NCBI RefSeq assembly: GCF_019976755.1
Contig: NZ_AP023441.1
Span: 2,849,501 to 2,913,500, forward strand
Direction of reading: 5' to 3'
Source: Nostoc sp. MS1
Lineage (GTDB): Bacteria; Cyanobacteriota; Cyanobacteriia; Cyanobacteriales; Nostocaceae
Length of the DNA: 64,000 bases
Made by a program: the position numbers and the translations under genes. The notes beneath the pieces were generated by a model. The model worked only from the letters and a program-made list of their open reading frames with translations, did not search any database and was not told where the DNA came from. Position 1 is the first letter of the stretch. Each line of letters begins with the position of its first letter. Shown one piece after another: positions 18,322 to 27,463 of this stretch.

Positions 18322-19101
18322 ATGGTGCAAGCTTCCCCCATACGTCCTAGCAACCCCTTCCAACAACCCACCTTTGTTTCAATTGAGACAGAACGTCGTC
18401 ATCGCAAAGAACGTTTAGCAGCAGCGTTTAGAGTATTTGCCCGTTTGGGTTTTGCTCAAGGTTTAGCAGGACATATTACAGCTCGTGATCCTGAACTGAC
18501 AGATCATTTTTGGGTTAACCCTTTTGGCTTACACTTTAGCCGGATTCGAGTTTCCAACTTGATATTAGTCAACCGTGACGGTGAAGTTATTCAAGGTGAA
18601 GGCAACGTGAGCCAAGCAGCTTTTGCCATTCACTCGCAAATTCACGAAGCTAGACCAGATATAGTTGCGGCGGCTCACGCTCATTCATTCTATGGAAAAA
18701 CTTGGTCTTCTCTAGGTCGCCTGCTCGATCCCATAACCCAAGACTCCTGTGCTTTTTATCAAGATCATGCCTTATTTGACGACTATCAAGGAGTGGTTTT
18801 AGAGACAAGTGAAGGCAAACGTATTGCTGAGGCGTTAGGCGATCGCAAAGCCATCATCCTCCGCAACCACGGTATATTAACTGTAGGACACAGCGTAGAC
18901 GAAGCTGCCTGGTGGTACATCAGATTAGAAGATACCTGTAAAGCCCAGTTACTAGCAGAAGCAGCAGGTAAACCCGTTATCATTAACCACGACATCGCCC
19001 TAAATCTGCAACAACGTGCAGGCACACACAAAGCCGGCTGGGGCAGCTTTCAATACCTATGGGATGAAATCACCCACGACCAACCAGATTTATTAGATTA
19101 A
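18322..19101 (+). CDS. Class II aldolase/adducin family protein
   Basis: Metal-dependent aldolase or decarboxylase fold. The family signatures are GLAGHITARDPE, the metal-binding HAHS in VAAAHAHSFYGKTWS and a second His in ILRNHGILTVGHS. The ATG at 18322 is preferred because GGAG ends nine bases before it; the in-frame TTG at 18313 is immediately next to that ribosome site. It is followed on the same strand by an SsuD-like monooxygenase and a GlcG-like protein, so it probably handles a hydroxylated or aldehyde product of organosulfur breakdown. Exact substrate unknown. Confidence 0.85.
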   Translation: MVQASPIRPSNPFQQPTFVSIETERRHRKERLAAAFRVFARLGFAQGLAGHITARDPELTDHFWVNPFGLHFSRIRVSNLILVNRDGEVIQGEGNVSQAAFAIHSQIHEARPDIVAAAHAHSFYGKTWSSLGRLLDPITQDSCAFYQDHALFDDYQGVVLETSEGKRIAEALGDRKAIILRNHGILTVGHSVDEAAWWYIRLEDTCKAQLLAEAAGKPVIINHDIALNLQQRAGTHKAGWGSFQYLWDEITHDQPDLLD

Positions 19102-19236
19102 TTGGTCATTAGTCATTAGTTATTAGTCCATAGTCCATAGTTAACAGTCATTAATTATTCTCCCTCATCTTCCTCATCTTCCCCCTTTCCCTCATCTCCC
19201 CTCACTCCCCAATCTCACTTCACAGGAGAATTAATC

Positions 19237-20334
19237 GTGCCAGTCGAGTTTATTGGATTGATTCGGACAAAGCCTGCTTCAGAGTTGAATAGCCCTACTG
19301 GTAGCTTAGGCGATGATATTATTGACCCTGCTTATGTGCGTGAGTTTGCCAAAGCGCACGAAGATGGCGACTTTGACAAAGTATTAATTGGTTATAGTTC
19401 TAGTAGCCCTGATGGTTTGACAGTTGCTAGTTTTGCGGCTGCGGCTACAGAGCGTTTAGGCTTTTTGATTGCTCATAGACCGGGGTTTGTTGCTCCTACT
19501 CTCGCGGCGCGTAAGGCAGCAACCCTAGACCACTTTACTAACGGTCGCATTGCCATACATATCATTACTGGTGGTAGTGATGCTGACCAACAAAAAGACG
19601 GTGATTGGTTAGACCATGATAACCGCTACCGCCGCACTGATGAGTATCTAGAAATCGTCCGTCGTGTCTGGACAAGCGATACACCATTCGATTACGAAGG
19701 CGAATTTTACCGCGTCAAAGATGCTTTCTCTGCCGTCAAACCTCTACAAAAGCCCCACATTCCTATTTACTTTGGTGGTGCATCTGGCCCAGCTGTGACA
19801 GTAGGAGCCAAGCACAGTAACGTTTATGCTCTCTGGGGTGAACCAATTGCGGCTGTTAAAGAACGTATAGCCCAAGTCAAAGCTGCTTTACTTCCTGGTC
19901 GTTCTATTCGCTTTAGCGTTTCTCTTAGACCTATTCTTGGTAAAACCGAACAAGAGGCGTGGGAAAAAGCACACAACATCTTGGCACGTATTCAAGAATT
20001 ACGGGGAGGGGTGAAAGTAGCTCCCGCAGCTAGACCACAGGCTGTAGGTTCACAACGGTTACTAGATTTCGCGGCAAATAGTGAAGTCTACGATAAGCGC
20101 TTGTGGACACCGATAGCCGCCGCCACAGGTGCAGCAGGTAACACTACTGCTTTAGTTGGTACACCAGAACAAGTTGCTGAAGCTTTGGTTGATTACTACG
20201 ACGCAGGTGTGACGACACTTTTAGTTCGTGGTTTTGATCCTTTACAAGATGCCATTGACTATGGACGTGAGGTAATTCCTCTGGTACGTGCAGAGGTAGC
20301 ACGACGCGAACGGCAAGCTGTAGCAGTTGGTTAG
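19237..20334 (+). CDS. LLM-class FMNH2-dependent monooxygenase (SsuD-like paralogue)
   Basis: Bacterial luciferase-like flavin monooxygenase with the SsuD fold: AHRPGFVAPTLAARKAATLDHFTNGRIAIHIITGG, PIYFGGASGPAV, LWGEP and TTALVGTPEQVAEAL all have counterparts in SsuD. It differs from the 12-kb SsuD in lacking the TGxxCEDAW segment (here SSSSPDGLTVAS), so its substrate is probably different, for example another sulfonate or sulfone. It starts at GTG with AGGAG nine to ten bases upstream. The 130-bp gap after the aldolase gene is filled with TAGTCATTAGT and CCCTCATCTCC-type repeats. Confidence 0.88.
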   Translation: MPVEFIGLIRTKPASELNSPTGSLGDDIIDPAYVREFAKAHEDGDFDKVLIGYSSSSPDGLTVASFAAAATERLGFLIAHRPGFVAPTLAARKAATLDHFTNGRIAIHIITGGSDADQQKDGDWLDHDNRYRRTDEYLEIVRRVWTSDTPFDYEGEFYRVKDAFSAVKPLQKPHIPIYFGGASGPAVTVGAKHSNVYALWGEPIAAVKERIAQVKAALLPGRSIRFSVSLRPILGKTEQEAWEKAHNILARIQELRGGVKVAPAARPQAVGSQRLLDFAANSEVYDKRLWTPIAAATGAAGNTTALVGTPEQVAEALVDYYDAGVTTLLVRGFDPLQDAIDYGREVIPLVRAEVARRERQAVAVG

Positions 20335-20358
20335 GCTAATTCGTAACAAATAGGAATT

Positions 20359-20793
20359 ATGGTACAAACATCTACGCCTACTAGAACCGTTGAGTTAATT
20401 ACTGTTGATACTGCATTGACCGCAGTTAAAGCAGGGTTAAAAGAGAGTCAGAATTTAGGCGTTGGTGTATCCATCGCTGTTTACAACTCACTACTGACTT
20501 TAGTTGCTTTTGTGCAAGGTGATGGAGCAACGCCTCACAGCGTCGAAACCAGCAAACGCAAAGCCCAAACATCGGCTTCGATTCGTCGCCCTACTGGCAC
20601 ATTTTCTGATAACTTGGCTGTAGCTTTACCTTTAGCATCAGGCAATTTATTAACTAACCTTGGTGGCGGTTTGCCTATTCGTTTTGGTGGCGTTCATGTA
20701 GGAGCCATTGGTGTTGGTGGTGGGACTACCGACCAAGATATAGTCATAGCTAAAGCCGCTCTCAGTGCCATTGGTGCAGACCCCATAGATTAA
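20359..20793 (+). CDS. GlcG/HbpS-family heme-binding-like protein
   Basis: Small alpha-beta protein of the GlcG/HbpS (DUF336) family. Typical elements are VSIAVYNSLLTLVAFVQGDGA, the SKRKAQTSASIRRPTG segment and the glycine-rich end GGLPIRFGGVHVGAIGVGGGTTDQDIVIAKAAL. It follows the SsuD-like gene after 24 bp, so it is probably cotranscribed and translated with it. Members of this family often lie beside oxidoreductase or aldolase genes; a role as a cofactor-binding or sensory accessory is plausible but not shown. Confidence 0.8.
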   Translation: MVQTSTPTRTVELITVDTALTAVKAGLKESQNLGVGVSIAVYNSLLTLVAFVQGDGATPHSVETSKRKAQTSASIRRPTGTFSDNLAVALPLASGNLLTNLGGGLPIRFGGVHVGAIGVGGGTTDQDIVIAKAALSAIGADPID

Positions 20794-20878
20794 CCTCAGT
20801 GTCACATCGGGTTTTGGGCATATTTTATCTCCCTTACCCGGTTCTTTTTCCCCAAGTTTCAACTCCCCTAGCTAAATT

Positions 20879-20921
20879 CTCACCAAAATACCTGCATATC
20901 ATCAGTATTTGGTGAGTTTTT
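20879..20921 (+). terminator. Rho-independent terminator after the GlcG-like gene
   Basis: CTCACCAAAATAC pairs with GTATTTGGTGAG (one bulged A) around a 13-base loop and runs straight into TTTTT. It lies 86 bp after the stop codon and closes the aldolase/monooxygenase/GlcG operon. Confidence 0.75.
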
Positions 20922-21017
20922 CTATTTGAATAAAAGGGGAATGAAAATGCAGAGGAGCCGAGGAGAATAACTAATGACTATGGACTAATGACTAATGACC
21001 AATGACTAATAACTTTT

Positions 21018-21112
21018 ATGATTAGCGGCATTTTTGAAAATTGTGTTGGCTCAAAAGATATTGAAGCTACTTTGAAATACTGGACTGAGTTTGGCTACAG
21101 AGAAGTAAATAG
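21018..21112 (+). pseudogene. VOC-family gene, fragment 1 (interrupted by IS)
   Basis: Encodes the N-terminus MISGIFENCVGSKDIEATLKYW of a glyoxalase/dioxygenase-like (VOC) protein. It ends in the target duplication TAAATAG (21106-21112) next to the IS982-like element. Joined to the two later pieces after removal of both ISs and one copy of each duplication it gives 972 bases, a 323-residue protein in a single frame. Confidence 0.8.
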
Positions 21113-21129
21113 ACGTGAGTTCGACGGAG

Positions 21130-21961
21130 CTAAAAAATGGCAGGAGGTAGAGCAGGCAAGTCTTTTGGATAAATATCAATAGATGGTTTTTTAGGCAAAT
21201 AAGTATAAGCTGCCAAGCCTGCCATTAAATTAACCAAAAAGTTAAGTGGACTACGATGTCGAGAGTGTTCTATTTGACAAATATTTTTGAGATGGTCATT
21301 CACTGATTCAATGACTGCTCGTTTACGTAACAAAATTTTATCAAGCAACTTGACCAAGCGATTTTTCATGTTTTTCTTGGATTTAGTAATTAGCTCTAAA
21401 CCTCGTTCGTATAACTCTTCAAATAATTTTTGTGAAACATATCCTCGGTCACCAAACAGTTTGCCAATCAAATCCTCAGTCATTTCTGGCACTGGCTTGC
21501 GGTCATCTACGTTGGCAGAAGTTAATTTAAATGCCAACAATTCACCTTGGTCATTAATTATCAAATGAAGTTTGAATCCGAAGTGCCAACCGACCGAGTT
21601 TTTGCCCCAATTTACTAATCCTTTAAATACTTTATGTGCATGGGCGCGGCAATTATGGCACACATTAATAGGCGTTGAATCAATAAAACTAATTCCCGTA
21701 ATTTCTCCTGTCCTTGTATGCAAAAAGCAGCACAACAGCATTAAGCACCACGGCATCAATAAATGTTCGATATCCACTACCATGAAAGGCAATGACTATT
21801 GTCATCACTTCCGATATGCTCATCCTTGAGCGACTACGACGTTCTCCTGTTATCGATGGTAGCTGTGGGATCACTTGCCATAACTGTTCCCACTGTTTAC
21901 AGAAATCATCTACATCACAGAATACTTGTGTAATATCGAGGCGAGATACAATAGTAGACAT
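21130..21961 (-). pseudogene. IS982-family transposase, internally deleted and frameshifted
   Basis: The N-terminal part (MSTIVSRLDITQVF ... MTIVIAFHGSGYRTF) and the C-terminal catalytic part (TGISFIDSTPINVCHN ... LFGDRGYVSQKLFE ... AVIESVNDHLKNI) are in different frames. They meet near 21770. Compared with IS982 transposases, roughly 35 residues between GYRxF and the TGISFIDSTP block are missing, so an internal deletion also shifted the frame. The catalytic Asp and Glu residues are still present in the C-terminal part. No active enzyme is expected. Confidence 0.82.
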
Positions 21962-21963
21962 AG

Positions 21964-22014
21964 CCGAGACCCTGATTTTGTAATGATATTTTTTAGTCTC
22001 GGTCTTTTTTTATG
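21964..22014 (+). terminator. Hairpin with T-run at the IS982 element
   Basis: CCGAGAC and GTCTCGG form a 7-bp stem around a 25-base AT-rich loop, followed by TCTTTTTTTATG. It would stop plus-strand transcription, which here is antisense to the transposase. Confidence 0.4.
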
Positions 22015-22119
22015 TTTTTTTCACCCTCTTGCCATAAATTTTACTGTTCTTTGATTTCCTTGTTCGCCAATTCCTTTTTATACTAGCTTTCTGGCTTTCT
22101 TCTCTCATCGAACTCACGT

Positions 22120-22320
22120 TAAATAGAGGTCAATTCACAGCAGAACAAGCTGGTTTACTCTATGGCTATAAGTCAGATTTAATATCATTGCGGCTGCAAA
22201 ATGGGAACTCGGCAAATCACGGACTAGTGCGGGTGATGGGGTGGCAAGAACCTCGGAATGAGGGTCTTGGTAATACTTTGCCGGTGGTCGTTGGTAGTCG
22301 CTGGTTTGCTTCTTTAACTA
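22120..22320 (+). pseudogene. VOC-family gene, fragment 2 (between the two ISs)
   Basis: After the second copy of TAAATAG the reading continues in the frame of fragment 1 as RGQFTAEQAGLLYGYKSDL and on to VVVGSRWFASLT. It ends in the target duplication TAACTA (22315-22320) of the second element. These 201 bp of host gene between the elements show that they inserted separately. Confidence 0.8.
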
Positions 22321-23993
22321 GGGCTTGCTGAAAAAGTCATTTCAAAGGAAGAGAAAAATTGATTAAGTAGTCAGTCCAGAAAAAAGATAAGTTTTTGTTG
22401 TTTAAGGTTTAATGAAATATCAGTTTCGATAATAGAAGAAGTAAAAAAAGACTCAGTTTTGAAAAATAGGCAAAAAAATACACAAAAAAGCCGTAATAGC
22501 AGAGTAGAAAGATTCATAACTAAAAAAGTTATGGCAATAGCGGTGAAAGAAGTATGAGGAAGTTTAGCCATAACTCTACCAAGGCTAAATCTTCGTTTAC
22601 CTTGTCCAAACTTGCCCTCAATACAATTACGAATCCTTTCGTCATAAGCGGCTTGTTTCTTCTTTTCAGGGCTGACATTTTGGGGGGGTCTACCTAGTGG
22701 TGGGCCACTAATTCTAATTCCCCTTTCTTGACACCAAGCTCGATTCTCCCTCGTCCGATAAATCTTATCAACATGAACTGATTCAGGATAATATCCGGTG
22801 TAGTTTTTGTATGCTTCTACTTGTGATTTTAAGTCTCCTGATTCGTTAAAGTTGTCCCAACTAATATGGTCTAAAAATACATAGCCATCATAGTAACTAG
22901 CTGAAAACTTAGCCCCAAACTCTACTGTTCTCCCGGCTTTACCTCGGATAATCGGACGAATGTGTGGTTGGTTTAAACTGACAATGCGGTCTTGTATACT
23001 AATTTTTTGATTTTCATATAACCATAACTGTTGACGATAAACTTCTGCTACTACTAGCAACATCTTATATTGACTGTTGCTCAGTTTTAATAGTGACGCA
23101 CCTAAATTTATTAGCTGCTGAATATGAGTTAAATTTCTGTTGATATATTGCAGTTGCTTTCTGATAGCTTTCCTTCTTTCTTTAACTGTTGGTTTTCTTT
23201 TCTTGGCTACTGCTAAATAATCCTTTCTTGCTTTGTTTCTGTAGGTTCTTGGTTTGTTGATATTTCTTACTAATAAGGACTTATATAATGTATCTATGAT
23301 TGTTTCTGTTTGCTTTCTGGCTTGATTTAATAATCCTAAATCTGTCGGATAACTTATGTCTGCTGGCGCACAACTAGCATCTAATATTAATTTTCCTCTA
23401 TTGGCTGGCTTACTTTTTGAATCCTCGACCTCTGGCTTTTTTGCTCTTACTTCTACCTCCTGTTTATTTTCTAACATCTTCCTGACTATTTCTTGATTGA
23501 TTTTATTGACTAATTCTATATCTATCCTTTCTCTAAAATGAACTAGCATTGACGGGTCAAATGCAGATTCATTACTATATGCTGACATTCCTATAAAGTA
23601 TTGCAGATACGGGTTCTCCCGAATTTGTTCTACTGTCTCTCTGTCACTTATTCCTAATTTTTCTTTAATTATTAATGCTCCCAACGCCATTCTAAATGTT
23701 TTGGCTGGCGCTCCCATTCTTGCTGAAAATATTTCTGCGTACTCTGCTTCAAATTTTGACCAAGGTATCATGTTCGCCATGATTACCCATCGGTTATCTG
23801 ACGCTAGTTTTCCCCCAAAGGGTAGTTCAAAGTTTTCTGCTGCTTTTTCTTGCTTTTGCGCTCTTCGATACATTTTAACGCAACTTGCTACAAGGATTTT
23901 TACTTATCTTACCCTTTTTCTTTTCACCTTATTTTTCTTTCCTGACCCTGAAACTCTTCATTCTGCTATCTTTCGCCCTTATTCAGCCAGCCC
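22321..23993 (-). mobile_element. IS5/IS1182-like insertion sequence
   Basis: The 1.67-kb element has imperfect terminal inverted repeats (GGGCTTGCTGAAAAAG and the complement of CTTATTCAGCCAGCCC) and 6-bp target duplications TAACTA (22315-22320 and 23994-23999). It carries a single intact transposase gene, so unlike its neighbour it may still be mobile. Confidence 0.85.
22371..23873 (-). CDS. IS5/IS1182-like DDE transposase
   Basis: Full-length 500-residue transposase. The N-terminal DUF772-like region (PWSKFEAEYAEIFSARMGAPAKTFRMALGALIIKEKLGISDRETVEQI begins it) is followed by a DDE core: Asp in LILDASCAPADISYPTD, Asp in VHVDKIYRTRENR and Glu in RNCIEGKFGQGKRRFSLGRV. No frameshift or stop is seen. 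The C-terminus ends in a hydrophobic, Phe-rich tail. The protein would act on the 22.3/24.0-kb ends. Confidence 0.87.
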   Translation of the reverse strand: MYRRAQKQEKAAENFELPFGGKLASDNRWVIMANMIPWSKFEAEYAEIFSARMGAPAKTFRMALGALIIKEKLGISDRETVEQIRENPYLQYFIGMSAYSNESAFDPSMLVHFRERIDIELVNKINQEIVRKMLENKQEVEVRAKKPEVEDSKSKPANRGKLILDASCAPADISYPTDLGLLNQARKQTETIIDTLYKSLLVRNINKPRTYRNKARKDYLAVAKKRKPTVKERRKAIRKQLQYINRNLTHIQQLINLGASLLKLSNSQYKMLLVVAEVYRQQLWLYENQKISIQDRIVSLNQPHIRPIIRGKAGRTVEFGAKFSASYYDGYVFLDHISWDNFNESGDLKSQVEAYKNYTGYYPESVHVDKIYRTRENRAWCQERGIRISGPPLGRPPQNVSPEKKKQAAYDERIRNCIEGKFGQGKRRFSLGRVMAKLPHTSFTAIAITFLVMNLSTLLLRLFCVFFCLFFKTESFFTSSIIETDISLNLKQQKLIFFLD

Positions 23994-24682
23994 TAACTAA
24001 AGATATTTATGCGATCGCTGATGCTTTTACTGATGATAAAGCTAACGGCGGACACTGGATTTATACTGAACCTGTCCGTGCTATTGAAGCGATCGGTAAT
24101 GTTGGTACTGGCTTATATAATCGCTTTGTCGGTGTGCGGGAAATGTTTGTTATTGGGGCTGAAACAAGACAGGCATTTTTCCAACGTTACAATTATAACT
24201 GCCCTGGCTACGGCACAATTGAGCCAGATTCCCCACTCTTAGTAAGTGAAGGGACTCACTCTAGCTTGGTTACTTCTGATCATAGCTTTGTATCGTTTTA
24301 TGCCGATGTTTTTGGATTGATACCACTAACTAATAGTAAGCGATCGGGTTATCAAAATCCTTCTACTCGCCAAATATTGATATTATCTGAAGGGCAAGAG
24401 TTTTATCTTTCGGCTTTTAGTTCACCTAAAACCAATGTAGGCTTGTTTCAAGTTTACAGCCCGCTTTATTCCACACCAGATAAGCGCGATTATTCTCAAC
24501 CCGGTTCTTCGGGATTGAGTTTGTTTACATATAAAGTTGATGATATCGCGTCTTTTCATCAACGAGTCAGCCAGAGTGCGGAGACAAATATTAGCCCAAT
24601 TTTAACTAACGAATTTGGCGAACCATCGTTTGGATTGATTGCACCAGATGGTACTTACTGGGTGATAGTAGGATTGATTTAG
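23994..24682 (+). pseudogene. VOC-family gene, fragment 3
   Basis: Begins at the second copy of TAACTA and continues the frame as KDIYAIADAFTDDKANGG, then RFVGVREMFVIGAETRQ and a second VOC half (TSDHSFVSFYADVFGLIPLTNSKR ... FGEPSFGLIAPDGTYWVIV). It holds most of the protein. An open frame runs in from inside the IS, so a hybrid 265-residue product could be made, but the true N-terminal 96 residues are lost. The gene probably belonged to the organosulfur island before interruption. Confidence 0.78.
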
Positions 24683-24718
24683 AGACACTTTTGATGCTGG
24701 ACAATTCAAAATAAAAAT

Positions 24719-24749
24719 AGGGCGGTTAATAACTGCCCTAGAAATAATA
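24719..24749 (-). terminator. Terminator of the M48 protease gene
   Basis: On the minus strand AGGGCAGTT-ATT-AACCGCCCT forms a hairpin with one mismatch, followed by ATTTTTATTTTG. It sits about 30 bp past the stop of the minus-strand protease gene and between two convergent genes. Confidence 0.65.
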
Positions 24750-24769
24750 GCAGAGAAGAAATTTAACTA

Positions 24770-26758
24770 TTAACTACTCAACAACACACTGAAAACAATA
24801 CCTGCAACAATTAATCCACCGCCAAGGACGAATGACCAGAAACGATGGTAACTATTTACGATAGTACCGTTCTCACTTTGAAGTTGAATTAAATCCATCC
24901 AAGGCGCAACGCCACGACGGAACCAACCTACAGCCCCGACATCTTGACCAAGCAAGCTTTGTACTCGCTTCATCCCAAACAAAAAATTACCGATGGGGCC
25001 AAAGCGAGAGGAGTATTGTAAATACAGCATTCCACTACGGTCTTGAATCTTCAAATCAGAACCAAACTTATAACCTGCATCACCACGACCAATTAATACA
25101 CCCTCCAACTTGGCGGGTTGTCCACGTAATGGACTGGCGTAAGGGTCTGACATGAGGGTGAGAACGTCGGTTTCTGGCGCTTGTTTATAGTCGGGGAACA
25201 TTACAAAAGCTTTGATGATAATTCCCATCCCTATACCAATGAATGGCGCAGCAAAAGCCAAAGGCGAGTTACTTGCCCAAAGGATGGTAGAGATAACCAA
25301 ACCTGTTAAGAAACCGATGGTTTCCGCCCCATACAACACCACATCTAAGAAGAAGTTACCGTAAAGCTTACTCTTACTCAAGGTTTTGCCTTCACCGATG
25401 ACTCGTCCCATATCAAACTCAGTTGGTAAACCTAGCTGTTCGGCGTAGGTACTGAGGGCGCGGACTCGTTTACCAGTCAGAGGGTGAGTAGAATTTAACT
25501 CCATCCACCAACCCCACGGGTTAAAAATATCCCACAAAAAGACGCGACCAATTTTTTGAGTATCGGAGGCTACACGGTAGGCTGTACCAGTTGATGCGGC
25601 GGCTTTGGGGTCATAGATACCTAAAGCCCTTGTTCCTTCAACTAAGCGACTAGGCTCTTTTGACCGTGAACCTTCTTCTAGTATCCCGTAAGCAATTTTG
25701 ACTAAGGCGCGGGATAAGCCGTTGGGGTTGCCTGTAGTTTCTGCGGCGAAGTGGTCAGCAAAGTATTCTCTAGTACGGGAGAGATACAAAACTAGGTAAG
25801 TACCGACCAAGTAAAATATGTACGCCACTAAAGCGGCTGTTTGCATTGCATCTTTGATTTTGCTATCGCCGCCGCCGCGTCCCAGTCTTCTGGCTGTGCT
25901 GTATATCAAGTAGCAAATTTGCACTAGGGTAGAGGCTATCGTCATGACGGCAAAGTCCCAATGGACGATGTGTCCTAGTTCATGAGCGTAGACGGTAGCA
26001 ATTTCATCGTCATCTAAGTAAGTGAAAAGTCCTTGGCTGACAACTAGGCGGGCGCTATTAGGCAAGGAACCGTAAGTAAAAGCCGTAGGGTTTTGGTCGT
26101 TAATAATGCCCAGGCGGGGAACTTTGAGGTTTTTCTGCTGACAAACTTGGCGAATAACTCTGGCTGTCTCTGGACTATAGCTTTCCACCTCTGCTAACTC
26201 TACCCAGCGAGTTTGATAAAGCCAGCTTTGGGTTAAGTCCATGAGGAAGGGAGACAGGAAGAAGGCGAGAATATTAAAAACTAGGGTAATACCAATTGCG
26301 ATCGCCAGCCCTTGCACTGGGTCGTCGCTACCTAAAATAAATACTAAGCTCAAACCTAAAGCCAACACCATGCCAAATAGCAAGGTCATGGTGACACCAG
26401 AGGCTAATACCAAACTACCACCAACGCCCCCCATCGCTAATTTCACGCCAGATGTAGCCGCACGCCCCGCTTTTTGGACGGCGTTAGACTGGCTTTGGAG
26501 ATTTTGCGGTAAGGTTTGGCTAGCTTTTTGGGCCCAACTGCGTACTTCTGGGTTTTGGCTCATCATCAGCTTTTGACACATAATCGCAGCTTTTTCTGGT
26601 TCGCCTGCACCTTGATACGCTTTCATCAGCCACATTTGCGCAGATAGGTAGTCTGAGGAATTTTGATCAGCACAATTGCGGCAGAACTGTTCTAGTAGTT
26701 GAACTGCTTCTTGATAACGCCCTGCTTGAAAGGCATCTAATCCAGATTGCAATGACAT
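24770..26758 (-). CDS. TPR-containing M48-family membrane metalloprotease
   Basis: Membrane zinc protease of the HtpX/M48 type. The N-terminal 90 residues form TPR-like helices (AFQAGRYQEAVQLLEQFC). A pair of membrane helices follows, then the zinc motif HELGH (in VYAHELGHIVHWD), the third-ligand region SRTREYFADHFA, and more membrane helices to a C-terminal soluble part. Such proteases degrade damaged membrane proteins. AAGGAG lies seven bases before the ATG, so the start is secure. Confidence 0.88.
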   Translation of the reverse strand: MSLQSGLDAFQAGRYQEAVQLLEQFCRNCADQNSSDYLSAQMWLMKAYQGAGEPEKAAIMCQKLMMSQNPEVRSWAQKASQTLPQNLQSQSNAVQKAGRAATSGVKLAMGGVGGSLVLASGVTMTLLFGMVLALGLSLVFILGSDDPVQGLAIAIGITLVFNILAFFLSPFLMDLTQSWLYQTRWVELAEVESYSPETARVIRQVCQQKNLKVPRLGIINDQNPTAFTYGSLPNSARLVVSQGLFTYLDDDEIATVYAHELGHIVHWDFAVMTIASTLVQICYLIYSTARRLGRGGGDSKIKDAMQTAALVAYIFYLVGTYLVLYLSRTREYFADHFAAETTGNPNGLSRALVKIAYGILEEGSRSKEPSRLVEGTRALGIYDPKAAASTGTAYRVASDTQKIGRVFLWDIFNPWGWWMELNSTHPLTGKRVRALSTYAEQLGLPTEFDMGRVIGEGKTLSKSKLYGNFFLDVVLYGAETIGFLTGLVISTILWASNSPLAFAAPFIGIGMGIIIKAFVMFPDYKQAPETDVLTLMSDPYASPLRGQPAKLEGVLIGRGDAGYKFGSDLKIQDRSGMLYLQYSSRFGPIGNFLFGMKRVQSLLGQDVGAVGWFRRGVAPWMDLIQLQSENGTIVNSYHRFWSFVLGGGLIVAGIVFSVLLSS

Positions 26759-27463
26759 AAAATCTCCTTAGTCAAGGAGTAGTATTTGATCCATGAATAG
26801 CCAATGGATACAATCTTTGTCATCACATTTTCGTAAAAATTTAAAATATTATTCAATTTATTATTTTTCTATTGATAAATACTGAAGCTCAGTAGTTCTA
26901 ACATTACTTACGGGTGTTATCAATTTGGCATCAGTACAATCTAGAAAATTTCTGCATAATAAAGTTGAATAAATCATCATACTCATTGTTTAAACACAGT
27001 GAACCAGCGCTGTAGGAGGGTTTCCCTTCGTCGTCGACTGGTGAACCCGAAGGGAGACACAAAGACACAGAGATAGCAATAATAAAAAATTACATTGAGT
27101 TTTATACTTGCATTTAGTAACTTCAGCTTTTGTAAACGTAATAAATTAAACTACTGTTTGTCTACTGATATATAGTTGTTTGTGTCTCAAAAGACTCATA
27201 AAATCATCGTCTTTTCGGTCATTAAAATCTGCTCATAATAACTAATATTTTTGCTATTAATAAAAATAAAAAATTCTGATTTTAGTGCTAATAAATTTCG
27301 AGTTGCTATACTTATAAAACAATGAAATAAGCATAAAAATAAGTCAACAAATTTAATTACAGTACAATCATTAATCGCTGTAGTTGATGAATTTGTTTGT
27401 TGATATGGTGGTGCTTTTATACCAATCTCACAAATAAAAGCGTACGGAGAGGTAAATCAAATC
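26759..27463. other. AT-rich intergenic region
   Basis: About 700 bp between divergent genes. It contains a short GC-rich repeat-like block (GCGCTGTAGGAGGG ... GAAGGGAGAC, near 27010-27060) of the kind scattered in Nostoc genomes. I see no gene, RNA or clear operator. Confidence 0.4.

Larger units (their letters stand above)
21113..22119 (-). mobile_element. IS982-family insertion sequence (defective)
   Basis: About 1.0-kb element bounded by perfect 12-bp inverted repeats ACGTGAGTTCGA and TCGAACTCACGT and by a 7-bp target duplication TAAATAG on both sides (21106-21112 and 22120-22126). Its transposase reads on the minus strand and is broken. The intact ends and identical duplications suggest a fairly recent insertion. 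Confidence 0.88.

Noticed and set aside
21113..23993. A single composite transposon or one IS nested in the other.
   Set aside because: Each element has its own ends and its own target duplication, and 201 bp of VOC gene lie between them in the correct frame, so they are separate insertions.
24770..26758. M48 protease considered as part of the organosulfur island.
   Set aside because: It lies beyond the terminator and the IS-disrupted gene, has its own strong ribosome site, no dyad upstream and a general membrane quality-control type of domain set.
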